From assembly GCA_027531565.1 (NCBI GenBank), contig JAPZSB010000010.1:1-64000 (forward strand): DNA of 64,000 bases. The letters are read 5' to 3'. Positions 18,261 through 29,254 of the stretch are shown piece after piece. The first letter of the stretch is position 1, and each line of letters opens with the position of its first letter. The DNA is from Beijerinckiaceae bacterium. Lineage in GTDB: Bacteria; Pseudomonadota; Alphaproteobacteria; Rhizobiales; Beijerinckiaceae. Both the position numbers and the translations under genes were made by a program. The notes beneath the pieces were generated by a model. It did no database searches and had not been told where the DNA came from. It worked only from the letters and a program-made list of their open reading frames with translations.

Positions 18261-20939
18261 TCAGGCCTTGGTCTTGCCCTTGGCCGGGGAGCTGCTGGCC
18301 TTCGCCTTGCTGCGGGCCGCGGGGGCTTTCTTCTCACCGGCTGCCTTGGGCGCCGCCTTGGCAGCAGCTTTCGGCGCGGCCCGGGCCTTGCCGCGCGCCG
18401 GCTTCGCCAAGCCGCCGGTCGCCTCGATCCGGGCGGCGATCAGGCCGAGGGCAGCCTCCATCGTGATCTCGTCCTTGTTGGCCGATTTCGGGATGGTGGC
18501 ATTCACGCTGCCCCAGTTCACATAGGCGCCGTAACGCCCGTCACGGACCGAGATGTCACCACCATCCGGGTGCTGGCCGATGATGCGGCCGGCCGGCGCG
18601 GCATTCCGCCCGAAGCGGCGGCCGCCGCCGGCTTCCTTCGTGGCGATGAGATCGACCGCGCGGTTGATCCCCACCGTGAAGACGTCATCGAGGCCTTCGA
18701 GATTGGCGTAGGTCTTGCCGTGCTGGACATAGGGGCCGTAGCGCCCGATGCCGGCGAGGATGACCTCGCCGCTCTCGGGATGTCGGCCGACCTCGCGCGG
18801 GAGCGAAAGCAATGCCAGCGCCTTTTCGAGGTCGGTATCCTTCACGGTCATGCCCTTGGCGAGCGAGGCGCGTTTCGGCTTCTCGCCCTCGCCAAGCTGG
18901 ACATAGGGGCCGAACCGGCCGTCACGGATCGTGACCTCCAGCCCGGTTGCCGGGTCCTTGCCAAGGACCTGTGGACCAGTGGACCCGGCTTCGGCCTCGC
19001 CATCCTCGCCGTTCGGCACGGAAAGCGGCCGTGTGAAGCGGCATTCGGGGTAGTTCGAACAGCCGATGAAGGGGCCGAGCTTGCCGAGCTTCAGCGAGAG
19101 CTGGCCGCTGCCGCATTTCGGGCAGACGCGCGGATCGGTGCCGTCGCCGCGATCGCGGAACAGCATCGGGCCGAGATGCTCGTTCAGCCCGTCCAGCACC
19201 GTGGCCGTGCGTTGCTCCTTGGCGCTCTCGATGGCGGCCTTGAAGTCGCGCCAGAAGTCCCGGAGCACCGAACGCCAGTCCACTTCGGCGTTGGAGATGC
19301 GGTCGAGATCATTCTCGAGATCGGCGGTGAAATCGTATTCGACATATTTGGCGAAGAAGCTCTCGAGGAAGGCGGTGACGATCCGCCCCTTGTCCTCGGG
19401 AACGAGGCGCTTCTTCTCGATCTTCACATATTCGCGGTCGCGCAAAACGGCCAGCGTGGCAGCATAGGTCGAGGGCCGCCCGATTCCGAGTTCTTCCATG
19501 CGCTTGATGAGGCTGGCCTCGGAATAGCGCGGCGGCGGCTCGGTGAAATGCTGCGTCGCATTCAGCGCCTTGCGGGCGAGCGCCTCGCCACGGCTCATGG
19601 CCGGAAGGCGACGGTTTTCCTCGTCTTCCTCATCATCGGCGGTTTCGGTGTAGAGCGCGAGGAACCCGTCGAACAGCACCACCTGGCCAGTGGCACGGAG
19701 TTCGAGCTGGCGCGACCCTGCCTCGGCGAGGATATCTGCCGTGGTGCGCTCCAGCCGGGCGCTTTCCATCTGGCTGGCGATGGTGCGCTTCCAGATCAGC
19801 TCGTACAGGCGGAACTCGTCATCCGAGAGATAGGGCCGGACGGATTTCGGCACGCGGAAGGCATCTGTCGGCCGGATGCATTCATGCGCTTCCTGCGCGT
19901 TTTTCGCCTTGGTGGAATAGGCGCGGGGCGCTTCCGGCAGGTAATCCCTGTCAAAGGCCTTGCCGATGAAAGCCCGGACCTGCGCCCGCGCCTCGGGGGC
20001 GATATCGACGCCATCGGTTCGCATATAGGTGATCAGGCCGGTCGTCTCGCCGCCGATATCCGCGCCCTCGTAAAGCTTCTGCGCAATCCGCATGGTGATG
20101 GCCGGCGCGAAGCCGAGCTTGCGCGAGGCTTCCTGCTGCAGCGTCGAGGTGGTGAAGGGCGGGAAGGGATGGCGCTTGGCCGGCTTGGCCTCCAGCGCCG
20201 CCACGGTGAAGCGGGCTTCGGCGAGGGCCGCCTTGAAGGCTTCCGCTTCGGCACCGGAGCCGATATCGAGCCGGTTGATCTTCCGGCCATCGGCGCCGAC
20301 CAGCCGGGCCTCGAATTCCTCGCCGCGCGGTGTCGCCAGCCGGACGACGAGCGACCAGTATTCGCGGGTGATGAAGCGCTCGATCTCGGCCTCGCGGTCG
20401 CAGACCAGCCGCAGGGCAACGGATTGAACGCGGCCTGCCGAACGGGCGCCCGGCAGCTTGCGCCAGAGCACCGGCGAGAGCTGAAATCCGACCAGATAAT
20501 CCAGCGCACGGCGGGCGAGATAGGCATCGACCAAAGCCTGATCGATCTGGCGCGGGTTCGCCATGGCGGCCGCCACCGCATCCTTGGTGATGGCGTTGAA
20601 GGTGACCCGCTCGACCGCCTTGTCCTTCAGGACACGGCGGGCGCGCAGCGTTTCGAGCAGGTGCCAGGAAATGGCCTCGCCCTCGCGATCCGGGTCGGTC
20701 GCGAGAATGACGCGGTCAGCGTCCTTGACGGCGCTGGCAATCGCGGCGATCTGCTTGGCGCCGCGGCCATCGGCCTCCCAGATCATGGCGAAATCATTGT
20801 CGGGATCGACCGAGCCGTCCTTCGACGGCAGGTCTCGGACATGGCCGTAGGAGGCGATGACCTCGTAGCCGCGCCCGAGATACTTGTTGATCGTCTTCGC
20901 CTTGGACGGCGACTCGACAATGACGACCCGATTTTCCAT
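18261..20939 (-). CDS. topA: DNA topoisomerase I
   Basis: An 892-aa type IA topoisomerase that relaxes negative supercoils. The Toprim domain starts with VVIVESPSKAKTINKYLG and holds DPDREGEAISWHL (about 80-92). The active-site tyrosine is Tyr305 in GLITYMRTDG. The C-terminus has one four-Cys zinc finger (CPKCGSG...CSNYPEC), then three repeats with the GRFGPYV/GRYGPYV/GRYGAYV core, and a Lys/Ala-rich tail that should bind DNA. The start at 20939 is set by homology; the frame opens to 21071. topA normally follows dprA in related genomes, but here it does not. Confidence 0.96.
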   Translation of the reverse strand: MENRVVIVESPSKAKTINKYLGRGYEVIASYGHVRDLPSKDGSVDPDNDFAMIWEADGRGAKQIAAIASAVKDADRVILATDPDREGEAISWHLLETLRARRVLKDKAVERVTFNAITKDAVAAAMANPRQIDQALVDAYLARRALDYLVGFQLSPVLWRKLPGARSAGRVQSVALRLVCDREAEIERFITREYWSLVVRLATPRGEEFEARLVGADGRKINRLDIGSGAEAEAFKAALAEARFTVAALEAKPAKRHPFPPFTTSTLQQEASRKLGFAPAITMRIAQKLYEGADIGGETTGLITYMRTDGVDIAPEARAQVRAFIGKAFDRDYLPEAPRAYSTKAKNAQEAHECIRPTDAFRVPKSVRPYLSDDEFRLYELIWKRTIASQMESARLERTTADILAEAGSRQLELRATGQVVLFDGFLALYTETADDEEDEENRRLPAMSRGEALARKALNATQHFTEPPPRYSEASLIKRMEELGIGRPSTYAATLAVLRDREYVKIEKKRLVPEDKGRIVTAFLESFFAKYVEYDFTADLENDLDRISNAEVDWRSVLRDFWRDFKAAIESAKEQRTATVLDGLNEHLGPMLFRDRGDGTDPRVCPKCGSGQLSLKLGKLGPFIGCSNYPECRFTRPLSVPNGEDGEAEAGSTGPQVLGKDPATGLEVTIRDGRFGPYVQLGEGEKPKRASLAKGMTVKDTDLEKALALLSLPREVGRHPESGEVILAGIGRYGPYVQHGKTYANLEGLDDVFTVGINRAVDLIATKEAGGGRRFGRNAAPAGRIIGQHPDGGDISVRDGRYGAYVNWGSVNATIPKSANKDEITMEAALGLIAARIEATGGLAKPARGKARAAPKAAAKAAPKAAGEKKAPAARSKAKASSSPAKGKTKA

Positions 20940-21126
20940 GGATGTCCCTTCCGAACGGCCGGGATAAGTGGCGGTGTGCGCCGCGTTTGTCAAATGCTGC
21001 CCCGACGGAGCCCTGACCCTGCGACTTTCCTGACGGGTGATGCTGGCGTCCATCAGCGGTTGATTCATCAATTGTCAAACTGCGTTGACGATATTCTGTA
21101 TAAATTCCAATCGGAGCCCTCTGCCC

Positions 21127-22560
21127 ATGCTGTTGCGTCGTGCCAAAGACCCTTCCGGGCCTGCCCTCCTGCTGAGCCTTGACCTCGACCTCGACGGACG
21201 GATCCACGATGTTTCCCCCGCCCTTGCGACGATGCTGGCAAGACCGGCCGAAGCGCTGAAGGGAAAGGGCCTCTCCGATTTCCTGACCGGTGCTGCGGCG
21301 AAGGAACTGGCCGGCCTGCTCAAGGCGGGAAAGGCGGCCCGGATCGACCTCGATTTCCTTGTGACGGGCGGTGACACCGCCAGCCTTTCCGGCATGATCG
21401 AGCCGGCGGCAAAGGGGCGCATCCGTTTTTCCGGCTTCGATGTGACGGCCATGCGCCGGGACCTCGTCTTTCTCCGCAGCATGGTCGATGCGATCGACCG
21501 GGTGCAGGCGGTCATCCGGTTCGATCTCGAGGGCCATGTGCTGGATGCCAATCCGGCTTTCCTGCAGGTCATGGGCTATGCGCTGGAGGAGATCCGCGGC
21601 AAGCACCACAAGCTTTTCGTGGATCCGGCGGAGGCGGCCAGCCCGGCCTACCGGGATTTCTGGGCCAGCCTGCGCAACGGCCAGCCGCAGGTCGCCGAAT
21701 TCCGCCGCCTCGGCAAGGGCGGGCGGGAAATCTGGATCCAGGCCAGCTACAACCCGCTCTTCGACGGGGCTGGCCAGCTGGTCGGCTTCGTGAAATTCGC
21801 GACCGACATCACAGCGGCCATGAAGGAACGGCGCCGGCAGCAGGCGATGCGGGATTCGATGGGCGCCGGTGTCGAGCGGGCGGCACAGGCCCTTGCCAGC
21901 ACGAGCCAGCAGGCGACCAGCGCGGCTGCGGCAGCCGTTCAGGCCTCGACCAATGTCAATGCTGTCGCGGCCGGCTCGAACCAGCTGGCCTCGTCGGTCA
22001 CCGAGATCAACGGGCAAGTCAGCCGGGCGCTGACGATCTCCAATGATGCGGTGGAGCAGGCGCGGCATGCCGGCGCGACGGTGAGCAGCCTCGTCGAGGA
22101 TGCGCGGAAAATCAGCACGGTGGTTGAGCTGATCGCTGCGATTGCCAACCAGACCAACCTGCTTGCGCTCAACGCCACGATCGAGGCGGCGCGGGCAGGC
22201 GAGGCGGGTCGCGGCTTTGCCGTCGTCGCCTCGGAGGTCAAGACGCTGGCGAGCCAGACCGCGAAGGCCACGGGCGACATCAATGCCCATATCCTCGCGG
22301 TGCAATCCTCCAGCCAGCTGGCGCACGGGGCCATCGAGGCGATCACGCGAACGATCGGCGAGATCAACGGCGTTTCGCTCAACATCTCGGCCGCGATCGA
22401 GCAGCAGGCGGCGGTGACATCGGATATGTCGCACAACATGCAGGAAGCGGCCAAGGGCGTCGAGATGATCTCGACCACGATCGAGGAAGTCGCGCAGCTG
22501 ACCCGCGAGGCCGATCACGGCATCCAGTCGATTGCCGAGGCGGCCAAGGCGGCCGCCTGA
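21127..22560 (+). CDS. Soluble PAS-domain methyl-accepting chemotaxis protein
   Basis: A 477-aa chemoreceptor without transmembrane segments, so cytoplasmic. It has a degenerate PAS-like N-terminal region (about 10-105), a PAS domain with [20 protein letters not shown] and PAC region (about 112-230), and a methyl-accepting signalling domain whose tip is [20 protein letters not shown] followed by [15 protein letters not shown]. The tip interacts with CheA/CheW. PAS may bind haem, flavin or a small ligand; not determinable. The ATG at 21127 is chosen; a TTG at 21085 is in frame. It lies divergent from topA. Confidence 0.88.
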   Translation: MLLRRAKDPSGPALLLSLDLDLDGRIHDVSPALATMLARPAEALKGKGLSDFLTGAAAKELAGLLKAGKAARIDLDFLVTGGDTASLSGMIEPAAKGRIRFSGFDVTAMRRDLVFLRSMVDAIDRVQAVIRFDLEGHVLDANPAFLQVMGYALEEIRGKHHKLFVDPAEAASPAYRDFWASLRNGQPQVAEFRRLGKGGREIWIQASYNPLFDGAGQLVGFVKFATDITAAMKERRRQQAMRDSMGAGVERAAQALASTSQQATSAAAAAVQASTNVNAVAAGSNQLASSVTEINGQVSRALTISNDAVEQARHAGATVSSLVEDARKISTVVELIAAIANQTNLLALNATIEAARAGEAGRGFAVVASEVKTLASQTAKATGDINAHILAVQSSSQLAHGAIEAITRTIGEINGVSLNISAAIEQQAAVTSDMSHNMQEAAKGVEMISTTIEEVAQLTREADHGIQSIAEAAKAAA

Positions 22561-22625
22561 CAAGGGCGATTGTCCGGACGCCCCGGCTCCGCTAAGCCTC
22601 CCGTCTTCGCGGGCAGGAGGCTTTC

Positions 22626-23444
22626 ATGTCGGTCCAGAACGGGATCAAGCGCCGGACGGCGCGCCATGTGCGGGACAGCAAGGGCGGCACGCCGTTGGTC
22701 ATGATCACCGCCTATGATGCCGGCATGGCCCGGCTGGTTGACCCGCATGCCGACATGCTGCTCGTGGGAGACAGTGTCGGCATGGTGCATCATGGCCTGC
22801 CCTCGACCGTGCCGGTGACGCTCGACATGATGATCCTGCACGGCGCGGCCGTGGTCCGTGGCTCGGCGCAGGCGCTGGTTGTGGTCGACATGCCGTTCGG
22901 CACCTACGAGGAAAGCCCGGAGCAGGCCTTCCGCAACGCCGCCCGCATCCTGCAGGAAACCGGCGCCGGCGCGGTGAAGCTGGAAGGCGGGGTGCGGATG
23001 GCCGCGACCATCGCCTTTCTCGGCGAGCGGGGCATCCCGGTCATGGCGCATGTCGGCATGACGCCGCAGGCGATCCACGTGCTCGGCAGTTTCCGTGCGG
23101 TCGGCCGGTCCGAAGCCGAGCGGGCGAAGATCCTCGGCGATGCCGAGGCGGTCGCGGCAGCCGGTGCCTTCGCGGTTGTCATCGAGGCGGTGGAGGAGCC
23201 GCTGGCAGCGGAGATCACCCGGAAGGTCGCCGTCCCGACGATCGGGATCGGGGCCTCGGCCGCCTGTGACGGTCAGGTTCTCGTGCTCGACGACATGCTG
23301 GGCCTCACCCCGCGCGTGCCGCGATTCGTCAAGCGCTACGCCGATCTTGCAGGCGCGGTCGATGCGGCCATGGCGGCCTATGCCGGCGAGGTGCGGGAGC
23401 GCCGCTTCCCCGCGCCGGAACACACCTATCCGCGCAAGGATTGA
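22626..23444 (+). CDS. panB: 3-methyl-2-oxobutanoate hydroxymethyltransferase
   Basis: A 272-aa PanB, which transfers a hydroxymethyl group from methylene-tetrahydrofolate to alpha-ketoisovalerate, the first step to pantothenate and CoA. Signatures are [24 protein letters not shown] (metal-binding Asp) and KLEGG, with the catalytic Glu in [12 protein letters not shown] near-perfect AGGAGG lies nine bases before the ATG. It is a single gene here, as panC is not adjacent. Confidence 0.96.
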   Translation: MSVQNGIKRRTARHVRDSKGGTPLVMITAYDAGMARLVDPHADMLLVGDSVGMVHHGLPSTVPVTLDMMILHGAAVVRGSAQALVVVDMPFGTYEESPEQAFRNAARILQETGAGAVKLEGGVRMAATIAFLGERGIPVMAHVGMTPQAIHVLGSFRAVGRSEAERAKILGDAEAVAAAGAFAVVIEAVEEPLAAEITRKVAVPTIGIGASAACDGQVLVLDDMLGLTPRVPRFVKRYADLAGAVDAAMAAYAGEVRERRFPAPEHTYPRKD

Positions 23445-23506
23445 CGAGGATAACCGGACGCCGCGCTTGCAGCAGGCCGGGCAAGCTTCTATGCCGATTG
23501 CTTACC

Positions 23507-24443
<937 letters not shown>

Positions 24444-24451
<8 letters not shown>

Positions 24452-24515
24452 GGCCCTCGCCGAACGCTTCCACCGGATGCCGCTGGCCCGCGCCCGGTCC
24501 TTCCGGAACGCCTGA
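24444..24515 (+). CDS. Possible 23-codon ORF overlapping the pyrB end
   Basis: An ATG inside the last codons of pyrB opens a 23-codon frame ([12 protein letters not shown]...) that stops one base before the ATG of the next gene. The tight fit suggests it may be translated and couple pyrB to the following gene, or be chance. It encodes a basic peptide. No ribosome site beyond the pyrB terminus itself is evident. Confidence 0.25.
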
Positions 24516-24516
24516 C

Positions 24517-25071
24517 ATGGTGGCGCTCGAGGCCCTCTACAGCGACCTCCTCATCGCGCTGACACAATCCACGATGTTCCGCTGGGGGCTGGCCGTGGCG
24601 GTGTCGATCTGGATCTGGCTGATCGGCAAGGCCGGCACGCCGTGGCGGGTGGCGGCCCTGCTCTCGCCCTTCCTGGCGGCGGGCATCCTCGAAGGGCTCG
24701 ACCAGCTCGTCATCGGCCCCGGGCAGGGCGCGCAGAGCGGCTGGCTGTCCTTCTACCTGCAATCGCAGGCGGCCTTCCACCGGCTGATCAGCCTCGACGG
24801 TGCGGTGTTCCTGATCCTCGCCTTGCTCTTCGGCTTCATCCACAGGTTCTCGCTGGCGGTGCTGCTCTGCCTCGGCACGGCACTCTACCTGCGCTATGCG
24901 ATCCACGGGGCGAGCGAGGTGCTGCTCTCCTGGCCGGTCGCGCAATGGCTGCTCGTGGTGATGCCGACCGTGCTGATCGCCATTCTCGGGCTCTACAGCC
25001 TCGGCGCGACGCTCCGCCTGATCACGGCGGTGCGGCAGGCGCGCAACGGAGACGATGATGACCGGTACTGA
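24517..25071 (+). CDS. Hypothetical membrane protein in the pyr operon
   Basis: A 184-aa protein with about four to five hydrophobic helices (about 23-60, 92-112, 113-130, 140-165). Tryptophan is frequent near helix ends. No family recognised. It lies between pyrB and the pyrC-like gene, overlaps the latter by 17 bp, and so is co-translated. A membrane protein here is not required for pyrimidine synthesis; whether related genomes share it should be checked. Confidence 0.7.
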   Translation: MVALEALYSDLLIALTQSTMFRWGLAVAVSIWIWLIGKAGTPWRVAALLSPFLAAGILEGLDQLVIGPGQGAQSGWLSFYLQSQAAFHRLISLDGAVFLILALLFGFIHRFSLAVLLCLGTALYLRYAIHGASEVLLSWPVAQWLLVVMPTVLIAILGLYSLGATLRLITAVRQARNGDDDDRY

Positions 25072-26362
25072 ACCCCGCCCCCTGCATCTGGCCCATGCGC
25101 GGCTTCTCGACCCCGTGACGGGGCTCGAATCGCCGGGCGGCGTCCTCGTCTCGGGCGGGCGGATCGTGGATTTCTCGGCCGAACTTGCGGCACCCGGCAG
25201 CGTGGCCGAGGCGGAGGTCATCGATTGCGCGGGGCGGCTGGTCCTGCCCGGCCTTGTCGATCTCCGCGCCTTCATCGGCGAGCCGGGCGAGGAATATCGC
25301 GAGACGCTGCGTTCCGCCTCCGAGGCTGCGGCGGCGGGCGGGGTGACCACCGTGGTCGCGCAGCCGAATACCTCGCCGGTCATCGATGATCCCGCCGTGG
25401 TGGATTTCGTGCTCCGCCGTGCGCGGGATACCGGCATCGTCCATATCCGTGTGGCCGCCGCCCTCACCAAGGGGTGCCGCGGGCAGGAAATGAGCGAGAT
25501 CGGCCTGCTGAAGGAAGCCGGCGCCGTGGCGGTGACGGATGGAGACCGGCCAGTCACCAATGCGCAGGTGATGCGCCGCGCGCTGACCTATGCACGCATT
25601 TTCGACATGCCGGTCATCCACCATGTCGAGGATCCGAACCTCGTCGGCGAGGGGGTGATGAACGAGGGCGAGTTCGCGACCCGGCTCGGCCTGCCCGGCA
25701 TTCCCCGCGCGGCCGAGACCATCATGCTCGAGCGCGACATGCGCCTCGTCCAGCTGACCGGCGGGCGCTACCATGCCGCGATGATCACCTGCCGCGAGAG
25801 CCTCGAGGTGATCCGCCGGGCCAAGCAGGCCGGCTTGCCGGTGACGGCCGGGGTTTCGATCAACCATCTCACGCTCAACGAGATGGATATCGGAGGGTAT
25901 CGCACCTTCCTGAAGCTCCGCCCGCCGCTGCGCAGCGAGGAAGACCGGCTCGCCATGGTCGAGGCTCTGGCCGAGGGGCTGGTCGACATCATCGTGTCGG
26001 ACCACAACCCCCAGGACGTTGAAACCAAGCGCCTGACTTTTGCAGAATGCGAGCCGGGCGCCATCGGGCTGGAAACCATGCTCTCGGCCGGCTTGCAGCT
26101 GGTCGAGGCGGGGCTGATCAGCCTGCAGCGCCTGCTCGAGGCGATGAGTGCCGCGCCGGCCCGGCTGGCCGGGCTGGAAACGGGCCGGATGGCGCGGGGA
26201 GCGCCGGCGGATCTCATCGTTCTGGACCGGGACTACCCCTGGGTGGTGGATGCCGCCGAGCTGCGGTCCCGGTGCAAGAACACGCCCTTTGACGAGGCGC
26301 GGCTTTCGGGCAAGGTCTTCGCCACCCTGGTGGCAGGGCGTGTCGTGCATCGCCTGTCTTGA
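25055..26362 (+). CDS. Dihydroorotase-like protein lacking the first metal His pair
   Basis: A 435-aa protein of the amidohydrolase fold, clearly homologous to class I dihydroorotase ([53 protein letters not shown]). In active enzymes the first strand ends in D-x-H-x-H; here it reads Asp69-Leu-Arg71-Ala-Phe73, so the two metal-binding histidines are lost. Such proteins (PyrX, or PyrC-prime of Pseudomonas) do not catalyse but support assembly of aspartate carbamoyltransferase. I infer the same role here. A true dihydroorotase should lie elsewhere in the genome. Confidence 0.85.
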   Translation: MMTGTEPRPLHLAHARLLDPVTGLESPGGVLVSGGRIVDFSAELAAPGSVAEAEVIDCAGRLVLPGLVDLRAFIGEPGEEYRETLRSASEAAAAGGVTTVVAQPNTSPVIDDPAVVDFVLRRARDTGIVHIRVAAALTKGCRGQEMSEIGLLKEAGAVAVTDGDRPVTNAQVMRRALTYARIFDMPVIHHVEDPNLVGEGVMNEGEFATRLGLPGIPRAAETIMLERDMRLVQLTGGRYHAAMITCRESLEVIRRAKQAGLPVTAGVSINHLTLNEMDIGGYRTFLKLRPPLRSEEDRLAMVEALAEGLVDIIVSDHNPQDVETKRLTFAECEPGAIGLETMLSAGLQLVEAGLISLQRLLEAMSAAPARLAGLETGRMARGAPADLIVLDRDYPWVVDAAELRSRCKNTPFDEARLSGKVFATLVAGRVVHRLS

Positions 26363-26394
26363 CGCAAGAGGCAGAGAAGAAATCCGGAGGGATC

Positions 26395-27018
26395 ATGGCC
26401 GAACTGGCGGGACTTGGGGTTGCGGGCGCGCTGCTGGCGCTCGGGTTCGGCTATCTGCTGGGCTCGATCCCGTTCGGGCTGATCCTGACGCGGCTGGCCG
26501 GGACGGCGGATCTGCGGGCCATCGGCTCGGGCAATATCGGCGCGACGAATGTCCTGCGCACCGGCCGCAAGGATCTCGCGGCGGCGACGCTGCTGCTGGA
26601 TGCGCTCAAAGGCAGCGTGGCGGTCTGGGTGGCGCTGCGCTGGGGGACGGGGGCAGGGGTTGTCGCCGGATTGGGCGCCTTTCTCGGCCATCTCTATCCG
26701 GTCTGGCTGAAATTCGCCGGCGGGAAGGGGGTCGCCACCTTCATTGGCGTGCTGCTGGCGCTCTGGTGGCCGGGGCTGATTGCCTTCGCCGTGCTCTGGC
26801 TCGCTGTGGCTTACTTCACCCGCTATTCCTCGCTGGCCGCTCTGGTGGCCTCGGCGCTGCTGCCGCTCGGCCATCTCGCGCTCGACTGGCGGGCCGGGCA
26901 GGTGACGGCGATGAGCCTTGTCTTCCTCGCCATGGCAGCGCTGCTCTGGTGGAAGCATCGCCCGAATATCGAGCGACTTCTCGCCGGAACGGAAGGCCGG
27001 ATCGGCCAGAAGGGATGA
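26395..27018 (+). CDS. plsY: Acyl-phosphate glycerol-3-phosphate acyltransferase
   Basis: A 207-aa membrane enzyme that acylates glycerol 3-phosphate from acyl-phosphate, the first step of phospholipid synthesis. PlsY motifs are [27 protein letters not shown] and [20 protein letters not shown]. The CCGGAGGG site before the ATG at 26395 sets the start; an in-frame TTG at 26359 is unlikely. The stop overlaps the start of dprA (ATGA). Confidence 0.95.
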   Translation: MAELAGLGVAGALLALGFGYLLGSIPFGLILTRLAGTADLRAIGSGNIGATNVLRTGRKDLAAATLLLDALKGSVAVWVALRWGTGAGVVAGLGAFLGHLYPVWLKFAGGKGVATFIGVLLALWWPGLIAFAVLWLAVAYFTRYSSLAALVASALLPLGHLALDWRAGQVTAMSLVFLAMAALLWWKHRPNIERLLAGTEGRIGQKG

Positions 27019-28178
27019 CCTCTGCCCCGGACCGGCCGCTGGACGAGCGCGAACGCCTCGACTGGCTGCATCTGGCGCGCGTCGAGGGTCTCGGCCCGCG
27101 CGGGTTCGAGGCGCTGCTCCGCCGGGCCGGCAGCGCGGGCGACGCGCTTCGCCTGCTCGCCGATCCGTCCTTCGCGCCGGGACGGCGGCTTGTCGTGCCG
27201 CGGCGCGAGGAGATCCAGACCGAATTCGAGCGCGCCACCCGGTTGGGTATCCGCTTTCTCGCCTTGCCGGACCCGGACTACCCGGCCCCGATGCGGGCGG
27301 TGGACGGGGCGCCGCCGGTGCTCTCGGTGAAGGGGCGGGTGGAGCTGCTCGCCCGGCCTGCCGTGGCTTTGGTCGGGGCGCGGAATGCCTCCGGCCTCGG
27401 GCGGAAAATGGCCGGGCTGCTGGCTGCAGGCCTCTCGGAAGCGGGCTATGTCATCGTCTCGGGTCTCGCACGCGGGATCGATACCGAAGCGCATCGGGCC
27501 GGCCTTGCCGGGGGAACGGTGGCCGTGCTCGCGGGCGGGCTCGAACGGCCCTATCCGCCGGAGAACCAGGCGCTGTTCGACGCGATTGCCGAAAGCGGGC
27601 TCGTCCTGTCGGAGATGCGCCTCTGGCAGAGCCCGCGCGGGCAGGATTTCCCGCGCCGCAACCGGCTGATTTCGGCCTTGTCGCTCGGCGTGGTTGTGGT
27701 CGAGGCGGCGCGCCGCTCCGGCTCGCTGATCACCGCGCGGATGGCGGGCGAACAGGGCCGCGATGTGATGGCCGTGCCCGGCTCGCCGCTGGATCCGCGC
27801 TGCGAAGGCTCGAACGACCTGCTGCGCGACGGCGCGACGCTGGTCACCTCGGTCGCGGATGTGCTGGCAGCGCTGCCGCCGGTGCCGTGCCGTCCCGGCC
27901 CGATTCTCGGCCTGTTCCGGGAAGCGGCCTCCGAACCGTTCCATCCTGACGATGGATCCCGCCTCCTCTCCAGCCGCCCCGCCGGGTCGGGGCCGGCCGA
28001 TGCGGTTCTCGACCTGCTGACGCATGGCGCCATCGATATCGACGAACTTGGCCGGATGGCCGGTCTCGATGCGGCCGCCCTTTCCGGGGCCTTGTTCGAC
28101 CTCGAATTGTCCGGCCTGATCGAAAGGCTGCCCGGCAACCGTGTCGCGCAGGGGGTTATGTCAGTGCCGCGAGAATAA
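27015..28178 (+). CDS. dprA: DNA processing protein DprA
   Basis: A 387-aa DprA, which loads RecA onto incoming single-stranded DNA in transformation. The N-terminal helical region (about 1-80) precedes the Rossmann-like core with [71 protein letters not shown] and [23 protein letters not shown]-terminal winged-helix domain follows (about 320-387, [18 protein letters not shown]). Its end overlaps the convergent AEC transporter by 23 bp. topA does not follow, contrary to the usual order. Confidence 0.95.
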   Translation: MTSAPDRPLDERERLDWLHLARVEGLGPRGFEALLRRAGSAGDALRLLADPSFAPGRRLVVPRREEIQTEFERATRLGIRFLALPDPDYPAPMRAVDGAPPVLSVKGRVELLARPAVALVGARNASGLGRKMAGLLAAGLSEAGYVIVSGLARGIDTEAHRAGLAGGTVAVLAGGLERPYPPENQALFDAIAESGLVLSEMRLWQSPRGQDFPRRNRLISALSLGVVVVEAARRSGSLITARMAGEQGRDVMAVPGSPLDPRCEGSNDLLRDGATLVTSVADVLAALPPVPCRPGPILGLFREAASEPFHPDDGSRLLSSRPAGSGPADAVLDLLTHGAIDIDELGRMAGLDAAALSGALFDLELSGLIERLPGNRVAQGVMSVPRE

Positions 28179-29064
28179 GTGGCAGCGTGATCATCGAGAC
28201 GATGGTCTGCGCGGTGGTGATCGCCGCCATCAGCGGGGCATCGCCGCCCATCCGGCGGGCCAGCAGGTAGGAGGCCGTGGCGGTGGGCACGCCGAGGCAG
28301 AGCACGACGACCGCCAGTTGTGCGCCCTGCAGCCCGAGCAGCCTTGCCAGCCCGTAGGCGATGGCTGGCGCGATCAGAAGCCGGACCCCCACGGCGAGCA
28401 GCAGGGCGGGGCTTGGCCGTTGCAGGTCCTGGAGGCGCAGGCCGGCGCCGACAAGGATCAGCCCGGTGCCGAGCGCGCATTGGCCGATAATGTCGAGCGA
28501 CAGCGACAGGGCGCGGGGCAGGGGGATGGCCAGGAGGTTCAGGGCGAGGCCAGCCAGCGTGCCGACGATGAAGGGGTTGGTGGCCAGCCCCTTCAGGAGC
28601 GAACCACCTCCCGTGCCATAGCGCCGGAGGATCAGCACGGTCGCCACATTCAGCACCGGGATGAGCGCGGCGATGGCCACGGCGGCAAGGGTCACGCCGT
28701 CGCGCCCGTAGAGATTGGCCGAAATGGCGAGGGCGATGAACGCATTCCAGCGAAGAACCCCCTGGAATACGCTGGTGAAGGCCGGCGGATCGACGTGGAG
28801 CCAGCGTTCCAGAGGCCGCCGGAGAAGGAGCAGCGCCATGCCGAGGATGGTGATCGTGCCGACGAGGGCGGCGCCGAGCCGTGCGAAGGGCACATCGCCG
28901 AGCTTGGCCGCCATCAGTGTCTTGGCAATCAGGATCGGCACCAGGACGTAGTAGGAAATCTTCTCGAAGCCCTGCCAATCCGATTCTGCCGGCAGGGCCT
29001 TTTGTCGCAGGGCCCAGCCACAGGCGATGACGACAAAGACGGAAATCAGGGAATCAAGAACCAT
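28156..29064 (-). CDS. AEC family transporter (auxin efflux carrier type)
   Basis: A 302-aa membrane protein with about ten helices in two repeats. ISYYVLVPILIAKTLM near the N-terminus and VVVLCLGVPTATASYLLARRMGGD near the C-terminus are typical of bacterial AEC proteins, which carry malate, malonate or other organic acids. Its 3' end overlaps dprA tail to tail, so convergent transcription may interfere. No neighbour suggests a substrate. Confidence 0.85.
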   Translation of the reverse strand: MVLDSLISVFVVIACGWALRQKALPAESDWQGFEKISYYVLVPILIAKTLMAAKLGDVPFARLGAALVGTITILGMALLLLRRPLERWLHVDPPAFTSVFQGVLRWNAFIALAISANLYGRDGVTLAAVAIAALIPVLNVATVLILRRYGTGGGSLLKGLATNPFIVGTLAGLALNLLAIPLPRALSLSLDIIGQCALGTGLILVGAGLRLQDLQRPSPALLLAVGVRLLIAPAIAYGLARLLGLQGAQLAVVVLCLGVPTATASYLLARRMGGDAPLMAAITTAQTIVSMITLPLILAALT

Positions 29065-29223
29065 CAGGGGCCGTTCCGGCTTCCGGCCGCCGGAAGGGCC
29101 GTGTTCTTCATTCCCTAAGGGCTGCCCGGCATCAAGGGAAGCAACCCGCGATGTTCAGCACCGGTTTATTCACCGCCCTCTATATGACATCATTATGTGG
29201 CTGTTTGCATCCAATCGGCACAA

Positions 29224-29238
29224 GGGTCGGCAAGACCC
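29224..29238 (+). promoter_or_regulatory. Small hairpin before the 29255 ribosome site
   Basis: GGGTC (29224-29228) and GACCC (29234-29238) enclose GGCAA; five bases later comes AGGAGG. It may influence translation or be chance. The region 29160-29220 is AT-richer (CTATATGACATCATTATG) and probably holds the promoter. Confidence 0.3.
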
Positions 29239-29254
29239 GTACAGGAGGTGTCCC

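Noticed and set aside
21072-21104. Promoter of the chemoreceptor from TTGTCA/TTGACG and TATAAA
   Set aside because: The spacings (21 and 8 bases) do not suit sigma-70; the area is AT-rich but I cannot assign a promoter.
16671-21182. A 1,503-codon open frame on the plus strand
   Set aside because: It is antisense to topA, lrgAB and rnr, which have complete family motifs. High G+C third-position bias keeps the opposite frame free of stops.
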